From the NCBI RefSeq assembly GCF_026242045.1, contig NZ_JAPJDO010000015.1, positions 61,397 through 125,396 of the forward strand: a stretch of 64,000 nucleotides of DNA, written 5' to 3'. Source of the DNA: Mycobacterium pinniadriaticum. GTDB taxonomy: Bacteria; Actinomycetota; Actinomycetes; Mycobacteriales; Mycobacteriaceae. The position numbers and the translations under genes were made by a program. The notes below the pieces were generated by a model. It did no database searches, was not told the origin of the DNA, and saw nothing but the letters and a program-made list of their open reading frames with translations. Within the stretch, counting starts at the first letter, position 1. Each line of letters opens with the position of its first letter. Of the stretch, positions 26,836 through 36,146 are shown one piece after another.

Positions 26836-28057
26836 CTGCTTTCTCCTTGCGTGCGGCCGGCGTGCCGGGCATCGGTGGAATCGGGAACGCTCCGGCCTTC
26901 GGTGGGAGAGGTGGCGGCGCGGCCTTGCGTTGGACGAGCCTGTGCCGCAGTGAGTTCGCCGCCAGCAGCACGATCAGCAGGACCGCCGCGGCGATGAGGT
27001 TGTCGATGATGCCGGCGTGGCCGACGCTGTGCAGGATCGCGACGATCATGATCCAGATCAGCGAGGTGGGGATGAGCAGCTTCCAGCCGAGTGCCATGAA
27101 CTGGTCGTAGCGCAGCCGGGGCAGTGTGGCCCGCAGCCACATGAACACAAACAGGAACATCCAGACCTTGACCACGAACCAGATCAGCGGTATCCACCCG
27201 GTGTTGGCGCCGTCCCAGATGCTCAGCGGCCACGGGGCGCGCCACCCGCCCAGGAACAACGTGGTGGCCAGGGCCGAGACGGTGGTCATGTTCACGTATT
27301 CGGCGAGATAGAACATGGCGAACTTCAACGACGAGTACTCGGTGTGAAACCCGCCCACCAGTTCGCCCTCGGCTTCGGGCAGATCGAAGGGGGCCCGGTT
27401 CGTTTCGCCCACCATCGCGGTGAGGTATACCGCGAACGACGGCAACAGCAGCACCACGTACCAGGTCTTCTCCTGCGCCGCCACGATGCCCGAGGTCGAC
27501 ATGGTTCCGGCGTAGAGGAACACCGCGGCGAAGGACAGCGCCATCGCGATCTCGTAGGAGACCACCTGTGCGCTGGAGCGCAGACCGCCCAATAGCGGGT
27601 ACGTGGAGCCCGACGCCCAACCCGCCAGCACGATGCCGTACACCCCGATCGACGTGATCGCCAGGACGTACAGCACCGCCACCGGCAGGTCGGTCAACTG
27701 AAGCGGGGTGCGGTGCCCGAACACCGACACCACCGGGCCCAGCGGCATCACCGCGAAGGCCAGGATCGCGGTCGTCACCGAAATCGCGGGCGCCATCAGG
27801 TAGATGGGTTTGTCGACGCCGGCGGGCACCAACCCTTCCTTGAGTGCCAGCTTGATGCCGTCGGCCAGTGACTGCAGGATGCCGAACGGGCCGACCCGGT
27901 TGGGGCCGTACCGCATCTGCATGCGGCCCAAGATCTTCCGCTCGAGCAGGATCGCCACCAACACCGTCAGCAGCAGGAAGGCGAAGATCGCGACGGCTTT
28001 GATCAGGATCAGCCACCACGGATCATGGCCGAACACCGTCATATCCGGCGGGATCAT
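26828..28057 (-). CDS. nuoH: NADH-quinone oxidoreductase subunit H
   Basis: A 409-residue membrane subunit that forms the quinone chamber with NuoB and NuoD. It contains ERKILGRMQMRYGPNRVGPF, AISVTTAILAFAVMPLGPV, ETNRAPFDLPEAEGELVGGF and the RATLPRLRYDQFMALGWK loop. The C-terminus has a Pro/Lys-rich tail (RKAAPPPLPPKAGAFPIPPM) unlike the short E. coli end. The ATG at 28057 has a GAGGAG site; longer upstream frames lie inside nuoG. Confidence 0.97.
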   Translation of the reverse strand: MIPPDMTVFGHDPWWLILIKAVAIFAFLLLTVLVAILLERKILGRMQMRYGPNRVGPFGILQSLADGIKLALKEGLVPAGVDKPIYLMAPAISVTTAILAFAVMPLGPVVSVFGHRTPLQLTDLPVAVLYVLAITSIGVYGIVLAGWASGSTYPLLGGLRSSAQVVSYEIAMALSFAAVFLYAGTMSTSGIVAAQEKTWYVVLLLPSFAVYLTAMVGETNRAPFDLPEAEGELVGGFHTEYSSLKFAMFYLAEYVNMTTVSALATTLFLGGWRAPWPLSIWDGANTGWIPLIWFVVKVWMFLFVFMWLRATLPRLRYDQFMALGWKLLIPTSLIWIMIVAILHSVGHAGIIDNLIAAAVLLIVLLAANSLRHRLVQRKAAPPPLPPKAGAFPIPPMPGTPAARKEKADA

Positions 28058-30486
28058 GCGCCGCTCCTCCTCATCGCTTCGCTCTGCATCGTCGCCGGCG
28101 GGCTCATGCCCGGGGCCTCCCGTTCGATACCCACCACCGCACCGACGGTGACCCCGAGCTGCTCGTGCACCGCGCTGCCCGGTGAGCACAACGGCAGCCA
28201 CACGACCCCATCGGGCATCTCGGTGATCACCAACGGCGCACTGATCGAACCCCGGCCGGTCGACACCGTCACCACGTCCCCGTCAGCCGCCCTGATCCCG
28301 GCTGCCGTCGCCGCCGACAGCCGCATCACCGTCGGCCTGGCCGTGCCCGCCAGGAACGGTTCACCATCCTGCAAGCGGCCCGCATCCAATAACATCCGCC
28401 ACCCCGCCAACACCGCCTCGTCAGGCTCCAACGGCGGTGCTTCCTTCGGCGAAACGGATGGGGGAGTTGGCCGTTCGCCGCCCCAGGGGCCCAGTGCGCC
28501 GATCTCGGTGCGGGCTTCTTCGGCGGTGCGGAAGCCGAGGTCGACGCCGAGCTCGTCGGCCATGATCTGCAGCACCCGAAGGTCGGGGAGGGCGTTGGAC
28601 GGCAGCGCCGGTTCGAAAGGCCGAAGTCGGCCCTCCCAGTTCAGGAATGAACCGGACTTCTCGGCGACGGGTGCGATCGGGAAGACCACGTCGGCCAGGG
28701 CTGTGACGGCGGACTCACGCAACTCGAGGCTGACCACGAACCCGGTCGACTCGATGGCCGCCAGCGCGGCTTGTGGCTCGGGCAGGTCGGCGGGATCCAC
28801 CCCGCCGACGAGCAGCGCGTCGAGTTCACCGTCAGCCGCGGCGGCCAGGATCGCGGTGGTATCGCGGCCCGGTGCTGCGGGAAGCTCATCGACATGCCAT
28901 GCGGTCGTGAGTTGTTGGCGCGCAGCATCATCGGCGACTGGCCGCCCGCCGGGCAGGAGGTTGGGCAGGCAACCGGCGTCGAGTGCGCCACGGTCCCCGG
29001 CGCGACGCGGGATCCAGGCCAGCCGGACACCGGTGCGTGCGGCCACTCGGGCCACCGCCGAGTAGGCCCCGCGGCTGGTGGCCAATCGCTCGCCGGCCAA
29101 GATGATCGCCCCGGGCGGTAGCTCGGCGGCCAGCGCATCGAGGGCGGCCGCTTCCTGACCCGGTCCGGTGGGCACGACCCGGGCGGCCAGCTTGGTCGAA
29201 CCCGGGGAGGCGAACGGGGCGACACTCACCACCCGCAGACCCTGCTTGCGGACCGCTTTGCGCAGCCGCAGGAATACGATCGGGGACTCGTCTTCGGGTT
29301 CGAAGCCGACCAGGACCACCATCGGGGCGGCCTGCAGATCGGCGTAGCTGACCTCGCGGCGGCCCGCGATCTGCGCGGCCAGGAATTCCTGTTCCTCCAC
29401 CGAGTGCGGCCGGGATCGGAAGTCGATGTCGTTGGTGCCCAGAGCGATCCGGGCGAACTTGGCGTAGGCGTAGGCGTCCTCGGCGCCGACTCGGCCACCC
29501 ACCAACACACCCGCCCGTCCCGACCTCAGCCCCGCGGCGGCCACGGCGATGGCCTCCGACCAGGAGGCCGGGCGCAGTGCGCCGTTCTCGTCGCGCACCA
29601 TCGGGGTGGTGATGCGGTCTCCGGCGCGGGTGTAGGTGAACGCCCAGCGGCCCTTGTCGCAGTTCCACTCCTCGTTGACTTCCGGGTCGTCGCCGGCGAG
29701 CCGGCGCAACACCACACCGCGGCGATGATCGGTGCGCTGGGCACACCCGGAGGCGCAGTGTTCACACACGCTGGGGCTGGACACCAGATCGAACGGTCGG
29801 GCGCGAAACCGGTAGGCGGCGCCCGTCAACGCCCCGACCGGGCAGATCTGCACGGTGTTGCCGCTGAAATAGGAGTCGAATGCCTCACCCGGAGCGATAC
29901 CGACCTGCTGCAGCGCGCCGCGCTCCAGCAACGAGATGAAGGCATCCCCGGCGATCTGCTCGGAAAACCGGGTACACCGGGCACACAACACACACCGCTC
30001 CCGATCCAACAGGACCTCGCTGGACAGGTTGATCGGTTTGGGGAAGGTGCGTTTGATGTCGGTGAAACGGGTTTCGACCCGGCCGTTGGACATCGCCTGG
30101 TTTTGCAGCGGGCATTCGCCGCCTTTGTCGCACACTGGGCAGTCCAGGGGATGGTTGATCAGCAGCAGCTCCATCACCCCGTGCTGGGCCTTGTCGGCGG
30201 CCTCGGAGGTGTATTGGGTACGCACCACCATCCCGTCGGACACCGTGGTGGTGCAGCTGGCCATCGGCTTGCGCTGGCCCTCCACCTCCACCAGGCACTG
30301 TCGGCACGCTCCCACCGGATCCAGCAGCGGATGATCACAGAACCGCGGGATCTGCACCCCCATCAACTCGGCGGCCCGAATCACCAACGTGCCCTTGGGC
30401 ACCGACACCTCGACATCATCGATGACGAGATTGACCATCTCCAGAGCGGGAGCGGCCGGTGCATCTCTATCTGAGGTCTGTGTCAT
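28054..30486 (-). CDS. nuoG: NADH-quinone oxidoreductase subunit G
   Basis: An 810-residue iron-sulfur subunit. The N-terminal 2Fe-2S domain has FCDHPLLDPVGACRQCLVEV and CTTTV; next come the His-Cys and Cys motifs HPLDCPVCDKGGECPLQ and CVLCARCTRF. CEHCASGCAQRT with the later NCDKGRWAF could hold the extra N7 cluster. The large C-terminal part is a molybdopterin-oxidoreductase-like domain without cofactor function. It belongs to the electron-input arm. It overlaps nuoF and nuoH. Confidence 0.96.
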   Translation of the reverse strand: MTQTSDRDAPAAPALEMVNLVIDDVEVSVPKGTLVIRAAELMGVQIPRFCDHPLLDPVGACRQCLVEVEGQRKPMASCTTTVSDGMVVRTQYTSEAADKAQHGVMELLLINHPLDCPVCDKGGECPLQNQAMSNGRVETRFTDIKRTFPKPINLSSEVLLDRERCVLCARCTRFSEQIAGDAFISLLERGALQQVGIAPGEAFDSYFSGNTVQICPVGALTGAAYRFRARPFDLVSSPSVCEHCASGCAQRTDHRRGVVLRRLAGDDPEVNEEWNCDKGRWAFTYTRAGDRITTPMVRDENGALRPASWSEAIAVAAAGLRSGRAGVLVGGRVGAEDAYAYAKFARIALGTNDIDFRSRPHSVEEQEFLAAQIAGRREVSYADLQAAPMVVLVGFEPEDESPIVFLRLRKAVRKQGLRVVSVAPFASPGSTKLAARVVPTGPGQEAAALDALAAELPPGAIILAGERLATSRGAYSAVARVAARTGVRLAWIPRRAGDRGALDAGCLPNLLPGGRPVADDAARQQLTTAWHVDELPAAPGRDTTAILAAAADGELDALLVGGVDPADLPEPQAALAAIESTGFVVSLELRESAVTALADVVFPIAPVAEKSGSFLNWEGRLRPFEPALPSNALPDLRVLQIMADELGVDLGFRTAEEARTEIGALGPWGGERPTPPSVSPKEAPPLEPDEAVLAGWRMLLDAGRLQDGEPFLAGTARPTVMRLSAATAAGIRAADGDVVTVSTGRGSISAPLVITEMPDGVVWLPLCSPGSAVHEQLGVTVGAVVGIEREAPGMSPPATMQSEAMRRSGA

Positions 30487-31811
30487 CAGGCCCCCACCCC
30501 CTCCGGTGCGGCCAGCATCGAGGCGTACGGATCGAATGGGCAGCCGCCGGAGAGATGCTCTTCATATTCCTCACGGAAGTGCTTGATCGACGAGATGATC
30601 GGTGAGGCGGCGCCGTCACCCAACGCACAGAACGACTTTCCGAAAATCGTGTCGGAAATGTCGAGCAGCTTTCCGATATCGTCCGCGGTGCCGCGGCCGG
30701 TCTCGAGCCGCTCGTAGATCTGGCTGAGCCAGTAGGTGCCTTCGCGGCAGGGGGTGCATTTCCCGCAGGACTCATGGGCGTAGAACTCGGTCCAGCGGCG
30801 CACCGCCCGCACCACGCACGTCGTTTCGTCGAAGATCTGCAACGCCTTGGTGCCCAGCATCGAGCCGGCCGAGGCCATTCCCTCGTAGTCCAGTGGTACG
30901 TCGAGGTGTTCGGCGGTCAACAACGGCGTCGACGAGCCGCCCGGAGTCCAGAACTTGAGTTCGTGCCCCTTGCGGACCCCGCCGGCATACTCGAGCAACT
31001 CGCGCAGGGTGATGCCCAGCGGCGCCTCGTATTGCCCCGGGTTGGTGACATGCCCGGAGAGCGAATACAGCGTGAAGCCGGGGGATTTCTCCGAACCCAT
31101 CGACTTGAACCAGTCCACGCCGCCCAGCAGGATCGGCGGGACGCTGGCGATGGATTCCACGTTGTTGACCACCGTCGGGCAGGCGTACAGCCCGGCGACC
31201 GCGGGAAACGGTGGGCGTAGCCGGGGTTGGCCGCGCCGGCCTTCCAGCGAGTCCAGGAGTGCGGTTTCCTCACCGCAGATGTAGGCGCCCGCCCCGGCGT
31301 GCACGATCAGGTCCAGATCGAATCCCGAGCCCTGGATGTCGGTACCCAGGTAGCCCGCCGAATACGCCTCGGCCACCGCGGCCTGCAACCGGCGCAGCAC
31401 CGGCACCACCTCGCCACGGAGGTAGATGAAGGCATGGCGAGCCCGGATCGCATACGCCGCGATGATCGCACCCTCGACGAGGAAATGCGGTGTGGTCAGC
31501 ATCAGCGGAATGTCCTTGCAGGTACCGGGTTCCGATTCGTCGGCGTTGACCACCAGGTATTTGGGCTTGGCACCCGCCCCGGTCGCATCCTGGGGGATGA
31601 ACGACCACTTCGTCCCGGTCGGGAAGCCGGCACCGCCGCGACCGCGCAGACCGGACTCTTTCACCATGGCGATGACGTCGTCGGGCTTCATGTTCAGTGC
31701 GGTGCGCAACGCCTGATAACCCTGGTGGCGCACATACGTTTCCAGCGTCCACGGTTCGGGCTCGTCCCAGAACCGGCTCAGAACCGGAGTCAGCGGTGTG
31801 GTAGGTGTCAT
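30486..31811 (-). CDS. nuoF: NADH-quinone oxidoreductase subunit F
   Basis: A 441-residue subunit that binds NADH and FMN and the N3 4Fe-4S cluster. Key motifs are LRGRGGAGFPTGTKWSFIP, NADESEPGTCKDIPLM, AYICGEETALLDSLEGRRG and the cluster ligands ESCGKCTPCREGTY with a later Cys. The ATG at 31811 overlaps the nuoE stop (ATGA). It is the site where NADH is oxidised. Confidence 0.97.
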   Translation of the reverse strand: MTPTTPLTPVLSRFWDEPEPWTLETYVRHQGYQALRTALNMKPDDVIAMVKESGLRGRGGAGFPTGTKWSFIPQDATGAGAKPKYLVVNADESEPGTCKDIPLMLTTPHFLVEGAIIAAYAIRARHAFIYLRGEVVPVLRRLQAAVAEAYSAGYLGTDIQGSGFDLDLIVHAGAGAYICGEETALLDSLEGRRGQPRLRPPFPAVAGLYACPTVVNNVESIASVPPILLGGVDWFKSMGSEKSPGFTLYSLSGHVTNPGQYEAPLGITLRELLEYAGGVRKGHELKFWTPGGSSTPLLTAEHLDVPLDYEGMASAGSMLGTKALQIFDETTCVVRAVRRWTEFYAHESCGKCTPCREGTYWLSQIYERLETGRGTADDIGKLLDISDTIFGKSFCALGDGAASPIISSIKHFREEYEEHLSGGCPFDPYASMLAAPEGVGA

Positions 31812-32542
31812 CGCGCATCGCTTTCGGGAACCGCGGGTGCCGACATGCCGAGCTCGTGTGCGACCCGAAGGCCGGCCAGCGTCGCCGCACCGGGCGCACC
31901 TCCGGGTGATTCGCTCGCGGGCGATAGTCCGGCGAGTGTGCGTGCGGTCTGCCGGAAGGGGCAGAGTTGGGTGCCGCGGGTTGGGGCCGGTGGTTGTCCG
32001 TTGCGGATCTGGTCGATGAGGTGTTTTGCGGTGGAAGGGGTTTGGTTGTCGAAGAACTCCCAGTTGATCATGATGACGGGGGCGTAGTCGCAGGCGGCGT
32101 TGCATTCGATGTGTTCTAGGGTGATAGCCCCGTCGGGGGTGGTGTTCCCGGCGTGGATACCGAGTTCGGTTTCCAGCGTGTCGAGGATGGCGTCGCCGCC
32201 CATGACCGCACACAGGGTGTTGGTGCACACCCCGATGAGGTAGTCCCCGGTGGGGGTGCGCCGGTACATGGAGTAGAAGGTGGCCACCGCGGCGACCTCG
32301 GCCGGGGTCAGGTCCAGCTGGTGGGCGCAGAAGGTGATCCCGGCGGTGGTGAGGTACCCGTCCTCGGATTGGGTGAGGTGCAGCAGGGGTAGCAGCGCCG
32401 AACGCGCCTGGGGGTAGCGGGCGATGATGACCGCGGCATCAGCGGCTAATCGGGCTTCGACGTCTGAGGGGTAGCTGCTCCGCCCCCCGATGGGGGGACC
32501 GGGTTCCTCGGGGCGGGGGCCCAGGACCAAATCAATTGTCAT
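31808..32542 (-). CDS. nuoE: NADH-quinone oxidoreductase subunit E
   Basis: A 244-residue thioredoxin-fold subunit with the N1a 2Fe-2S ligands in CTNTLC and CNAACDYAP. An N-terminal helical bundle (LPLLHLTQSEDGYLTTAGI, LTPAEVAAVATFYSMY) is typical. The C-terminal 60 residues are a Pro/Ala-rich actinobacterial extension. It pairs with NuoF in the NADH dehydrogenase module. Confidence 0.97.
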   Translation of the reverse strand: MTIDLVLGPRPEEPGPPIGGRSSYPSDVEARLAADAAVIIARYPQARSALLPLLHLTQSEDGYLTTAGITFCAHQLDLTPAEVAAVATFYSMYRRTPTGDYLIGVCTNTLCAVMGGDAILDTLETELGIHAGNTTPDGAITLEHIECNAACDYAPVIMINWEFFDNQTPSTAKHLIDQIRNGQPPAPTRGTQLCPFRQTARTLAGLSPASESPGGAPGAATLAGLRVAHELGMSAPAVPESDAR

Positions 32543-33837
32543 CGGTCGACACCTCCCATGACCGGATCAATGGAGGCGACGGCGGCGATGACGTCAGCGA
32601 CCATGCCGCCCTCGCTCATCGCGGCCACGGCTTGCAGGTTGGTGAACGACGGGTCGCGGTAGTGCACCCGATACGGACGGGTGCCGCCATCGGAAACCAT
32701 GTGCACGCCAAGTTCGCCGCGGGGGGACTCCACGGCGATGTAGACCTGCCCGGCGGGCACCCGGATGCCTTCGGTGACCAGTTTGAAGTGGTGGATCAAA
32801 CCCTCCATGGAGGTGCCCATGATCTTGGCGATATGGGCGGGGGAGTTCCCCAAGCCGTCGGGGCCGAGTTGCAGATCGGCGGGCCAGGCCAGTTTCTTGT
32901 CGCTGATCATCACCGGCCCCGGCTCCAGGCGGTCCAGGCATTGCTCGACGATCTTGAGGGACTCGTGCATTTCGCCGACCCGGATCAGATAGCGGCCATA
33001 GCAGTCGGCGCCGGTATCGGTGATGACGTCGAAATCGTAGGTTTCATAGCCGCAGTAGGGTTGGGTCTTGCGCAGATCGTGGGGCAGCCCGGTGGACCTC
33101 AAAACGGGGCCGGTGATCCCCAACGCCATGCAGCCGGTCAAATCCAGATAGCCGATGCCCTGGGTGCGGGCCTTCCAAATGTAGTTCTGGGTCAACAGGT
33201 CTTCGAGTTCACGCAACCGTGCCGGCAGGATTCCCAACAGCTCCCGAACCCGTTGGGGGCCGTCGTCGGGCAGGTCGGTGGCCAGCCCGCCGGGACGGAT
33301 ATAGGCGTTGTTCATCCGCAACCCGGTGATCGCCTCGAACACGCTCAGGATCAGTTCGCGTTCGCGGAAACCGAAGAACATCGGGGTCATCGCCCCGAGT
33401 TCCATCCCGCCGGTGGCCAACGCCACCAAATGAGACGAGATCCGGTTGAGTTCCATCATCATCACCCGAACCACGCTGGCCCGGTCCGGGATCTGGTCGG
33501 TGATGTCCAGCAGCGCCTCCACCCCCAGGCAGTAGGCGGTCTCGTTGAAAAACGGGGACAGGTAATCCATCCGGGTCACAAACGTCACGCCTTGGGTCCA
33601 GGTGCGATACTCCAGATTCTTCTCGATCCCGGTATGCAGAAATCCGATCCCGCACCGTGCCTCGGTGACGGTTTCGCCCTCGATCTCCAGAATCAGGCGC
33701 AACACCCCATGTGTCGAAGGATGCTGCGGACCCATGTTCACCACGATCCGCTCGCCGGCCTCACCCTTGCGGGCGGCGGCGACGATCTCCTCCCAGTCCT
33801 GGCCACCCAGGACGATCACGGTGTCCTCAGTGCTCAT
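32539..33837 (-). CDS. nuoD: NADH-quinone oxidoreductase subunit D
   Basis: A 432-residue subunit of the 49-kDa family. It has the quinone-site loop MGPQHPSTHGVLRLILEIEGE, GIEKNLEYRTWTQG, and the C-terminal ESPRGELGVHMVSDGGTRPYR. The hydrogenase-type metal ligands are absent as expected. Its ATG overlaps the nuoC stop by one base. It is separate from NuoC here, unlike the NuoCD fusion of E. coli. Confidence 0.97.
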   Translation of the reverse strand: MSTEDTVIVLGGQDWEEIVAAARKGEAGERIVVNMGPQHPSTHGVLRLILEIEGETVTEARCGIGFLHTGIEKNLEYRTWTQGVTFVTRMDYLSPFFNETAYCLGVEALLDITDQIPDRASVVRVMMMELNRISSHLVALATGGMELGAMTPMFFGFRERELILSVFEAITGLRMNNAYIRPGGLATDLPDDGPQRVRELLGILPARLRELEDLLTQNYIWKARTQGIGYLDLTGCMALGITGPVLRSTGLPHDLRKTQPYCGYETYDFDVITDTGADCYGRYLIRVGEMHESLKIVEQCLDRLEPGPVMISDKKLAWPADLQLGPDGLGNSPAHIAKIMGTSMEGLIHHFKLVTEGIRVPAGQVYIAVESPRGELGVHMVSDGGTRPYRVHYRDPSFTNLQAVAAMSEGGMVADVIAAVASIDPVMGGVDR

Positions 33838-34583
33838 CAGTGATACGACCTACGTTCGTCGGGTGGAGGGATCTGTGCGCCGTGGTATTCGACCGGAACA
33901 CCCCCCAGTGGATAGTCCTTGCGTTGCGGGTGGCCCACCCAGTCATCGGGCATCTCGATACGCGTCAAACCGGGGTGGTCGTCGAAGACGATCCCGAAGA
34001 AGTCATAGGTCTCCCGCTCATGCCAATCCACCGTGGGATACACCGAAAACAACGACGGCACATGCGGATCAACGTCTGGGCACGCCACCTCCAGCTGTAT
34101 TCGCCGGTTGTGTGTGATCGACATCAACGGATAGAACGCATGCAACTCCCGGCCATCGTCATCGGGATAGTGCACACCCGAAACCCCACAACACAATTCG
34201 AACCGCAGGGATTCGTCGTCACGCAGTGCCCGTGCGACGCTCTGCAGGTGTTCGCGACGGATCTCCAGGGTGAGTTGTCCGCGGAAGACGACGATTCGTT
34301 CGGCGGCTGCGGCGAATTCGTCGTCGCCCAGCACTTCGGCCAACCGGTCGACCACCTCGTCGAAGTAGCCGCCGTAGGGTCGCGGTGTGCTGCCGGGCAG
34401 GGCGACCTCACGGACCAGTCGGCCGTAACCGGAGGTGTCGCCACTGCCCGTGCTGCCGAACATGCCGTGGCGAACACCGATGAACTCACCGGGATCCTGC
34501 CCTGCGGTGCCAATTCCCGGGTCGCTGCGCTCCTGCCCTCCGGTGCCAATTCCCGGGTCGCTGCGCTCCTGCCCTCCGGTCAT
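33837..34583 (-). CDS. nuoC: NADH-quinone oxidoreductase subunit C
   Basis: A 248-residue 30-kDa family subunit. The core shows FELCCGVSGVHYPDDDGREL, SVYPTVDWHERETYDFFGIVF and the signature HPGLTRIEMPDDWVGHPQRKDYPL. The N-terminus is unusual: right after Met-Thr there are two exact copies of GGQERSDPGIGT, produced by a 36-bp direct duplication at 34508-34579. The ATG at 34583 overlaps the nuoB stop (ATGA), so the repeat is translated. Confidence 0.96.
   Translation of the reverse strand: MTGGQERSDPGIGTGGQERSDPGIGTAGQDPGEFIGVRHGMFGSTGSGDTSGYGRLVREVALPGSTPRPYGGYFDEVVDRLAEVLGDDEFAAAAERIVVFRGQLTLEIRREHLQSVARALRDDESLRFELCCGVSGVHYPDDDGRELHAFYPLMSITHNRRIQLEVACPDVDPHVPSLFSVYPTVDWHERETYDFFGIVFDDHPGLTRIEMPDDWVGHPQRKDYPLGGVPVEYHGAQIPPPDERRSYH
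34508..34579 (-). repeat. 36-bp direct duplication in the nuoC 5' end
   Basis: Two head-to-tail 36-bp units (34508-34543, 34544-34579) look identical by eye. Each encodes 12 residues, GGQERSDPGIGT. A related sequence lies at the nuoI 3' end (26308-26338), and the core GAGCGAAGCGA also recurs at the nuoG/nuoH junction near 28075. Confidence 0.85.
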
Positions 34584-35134
34584 CGGAGCAGGCCTTTGAG
34601 TTCCAGGGTGGTGGGGGCGGCCAGGGCGGCCTGCTCGGCGGCGGCGATCGCCTCGGCCCGATGCACCCCCAACGGCATCTGCGCGATCTTGGCGTGCAGG
34701 GCCAAGATCGCGTGCATCAACATCTCCGGACGCGGCGGACACCCGGGCAGATAGATATCCACCGGCACCACATGATCCACACCCTGGACCACCGCGTAGT
34801 TGTTGAACATCCCCCCACTGGAGGCGCACACCCCCATCGCCAGCACCCACTTCGGCTCGGCCATCTGGTCGTACACCTGCCGCAACACCGGGGCCATCTT
34901 CTGGCTCACCCGCCCGGCCACGATCATCAAATCAGCCTGTCGCGGTGTCGCCGAGAACCGCTCCATTCCGAACCGGGCGATATCGAACCGCGGCGAGGCC
35001 GTCGCCATCATCTCGATCGCACAACAGGCCAACCCGAACGTCGCCGGCCACAGCGACCCCTTGCGCACAAACCCGGCGACCTTCTCCACCGTCGACAACA
35101 GGATGCCGCCCGGCAGCGTCTCCTCTAGTCCCAT
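34580..35134 (-). CDS. nuoB: NADH-quinone oxidoreductase subunit B
   Basis: A 184-residue subunit carrying the N2 4Fe-4S cluster. The ligands appear in GLACCAIEMM, MGVCASSGGMFNNYA and PGCPPRPEMLM. Its length equals the M. tuberculosis protein. The start at 35134 lies within the last codons of nuoA. It hands electrons to quinone at the NuoB/NuoD interface. Confidence 0.97.
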   Translation of the reverse strand: MGLEETLPGGILLSTVEKVAGFVRKGSLWPATFGLACCAIEMMATASPRFDIARFGMERFSATPRQADLMIVAGRVSQKMAPVLRQVYDQMAEPKWVLAMGVCASSGGMFNNYAVVQGVDHVVPVDIYLPGCPPRPEMLMHAILALHAKIAQMPLGVHRAEAIAAAEQAALAAPTTLELKGLLR

Positions 35135-35484
35135 TCCAGCCCGCCCCGGCGCCACACATACCCGTAGGCCACGAACACCGTGCCCATGAAGATCAGCATC
35201 TCCACCAGCGCGAACGTCCCCAAAGCGTCGAACGACACCGCCCACGGATACAGAAACACGATCTCGATGTCGAACACGATGAACAACATCGCGGTCAGGT
35301 AGTACTTGATCGGAAACCGCTGACCGGCCGCCTCCACGGCCACCGGCTCGATGCCGCACTCGTATGCCTCCAGCTTGGCCCGGTTGAAGCGCCGGGGACC
35401 GATCACCAATGCGATCACCACCGACACGATCGCGAACCCCGCCGCGATAACTCCCAACACCAAGATGGGTGTGTAGAGACTCAT
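35125..35484 (-). CDS. nuoA: NADH-quinone oxidoreductase subunit A
   Basis: A 119-residue three-helix subunit and first gene of the operon. It has the conserved loop YECGIEPV, then RFPIKYYLTAMLFIVFDIEIVFLYPWA with the functional acidic residues. GAGGAG lies about 13 bases before the ATG, slightly farther than usual. The operon promoter must lie between here and the response regulator gene, where an inverted repeat occurs at 35522-35539. Confidence 0.96.
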   Translation of the reverse strand: MSLYTPILVLGVIAAGFAIVSVVIALVIGPRRFNRAKLEAYECGIEPVAVEAAGQRFPIKYYLTAMLFIVFDIEIVFLYPWAVSFDALGTFALVEMLIFMGTVFVAYGYVWRRGGLEWD

Positions 35485-35521
35485 ATGGCTGTGTCACTCC
35501 TCGCTAGGGCTGGAGATGTGA

Positions 35522-35539
35522 GCTAAGGCACAGCCTAGC
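35522..35539. promoter_or_regulatory. inverted repeat upstream of nuoA
   Basis: GCTA-A-GGC-ACA-GCC-TAGC has 7-base arms with a single bulged A, about 40-55 bases upstream of the nuoA start. It could be a repressor or activator site for the complex I operon. It does not fit the IdeR box well. No -10/-35 pair was assigned. Confidence 0.35.
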
Positions 35540-35646
35540 GATCTTGAGACGTGGGTCGTCGCGTTTTCGTTAGGATGGCTTGAAGTGCTGAGCGCGGCCT
35601 ATCTCGGTCCGAGAGGGCAAGGGCGACAGCGTATTTGGCGTTCAGA

Positions 35647-36051
35647 TCACCGCACGGGAGTGCGCAGCAAACCAACGACCGCGTCACCGAGCCGGATCGG
35701 ATCGATCGGGTGCGGTACCGCGGCCTCCGCCCGTGACCAGCTGGCCAGCCACGCGTCGTCCGGCCGGCCGGTGAGGACCAGCACCGGCGGGCAGTCGGCG
35801 ATCTCGTCCTTGAGTTGTTTGGCAATGCCCATGCCGCCGACCGGGGACGCCTCGCCGTCCAGGATCACCAGATCGAATCCGCCGGCGTCCATCAGCTGAA
35901 CCACCATCGGTCCGGTGGCGACGTCGGTGTAGGTCAGTTCCGGCAGTTCGGGATGAACCCGTTTGCCCAGCGCCAGCCGCACCTGTTCCCGGGTGCGGGC
36001 ATTGCTGCTGTACACCAGGACGTGGAGGGGCTGCGCACCGGGGCGAGACAC
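35647..36051 (-). CDS. response-regulator-like receiver protein, Rv3143-like
   Basis: A 134-residue single-domain protein with CheY-like layout: LHVLVYSSNARTREQVRLAL, then DLVILDGEASPVGGMGIAKQL, where the Asp of ILDGEA is at the phospho-acceptor position, and VLVLTGRPDDAWLASWSRA. There is no output domain. The acidic pocket normally formed by two Asp at the end of strand 1 is missing (VYSSN), so phosphorylation may not occur. The homologue Rv3143 also lies just upstream of nuo. The GTG at 36051 fits the homologue's length; no strong ribosome site is seen. Confidence 0.8.
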   Translation of the reverse strand: MSRPGAQPLHVLVYSSNARTREQVRLALGKRVHPELPELTYTDVATGPMVVQLMDAGGFDLVILDGEASPVGGMGIAKQLKDEIADCPPVLVLTGRPDDAWLASWSRAEAAVPHPIDPIRLGDAVVGLLRTPVR

Positions 36052-36146
36052 GCCGCCGATGCTACTGCGTAAACGCCTGCCGCCGATCGCGTTCGGCAGG
36101 TTCGGCGCGGAAACGTTCGCTGTGTGCGACCGAAAGCGCGCCGAAA

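Noticed and set aside
32536..33843. 435-codon open frame antisense to nuoD
   Set aside because: It mirrors nuoD over its full length; its residues are rich in Gly, His, Gln and Asp with no family motif. It is a shadow of the high-GC codon pattern, as are the other long antisense frames across nuo.
35522..35539. IdeR (iron) box upstream of nuoA
   Set aside because: The inverted repeat shares AGGC/GCCT with iron boxes but the spacing and outer bases do not fit the 19-bp consensus.
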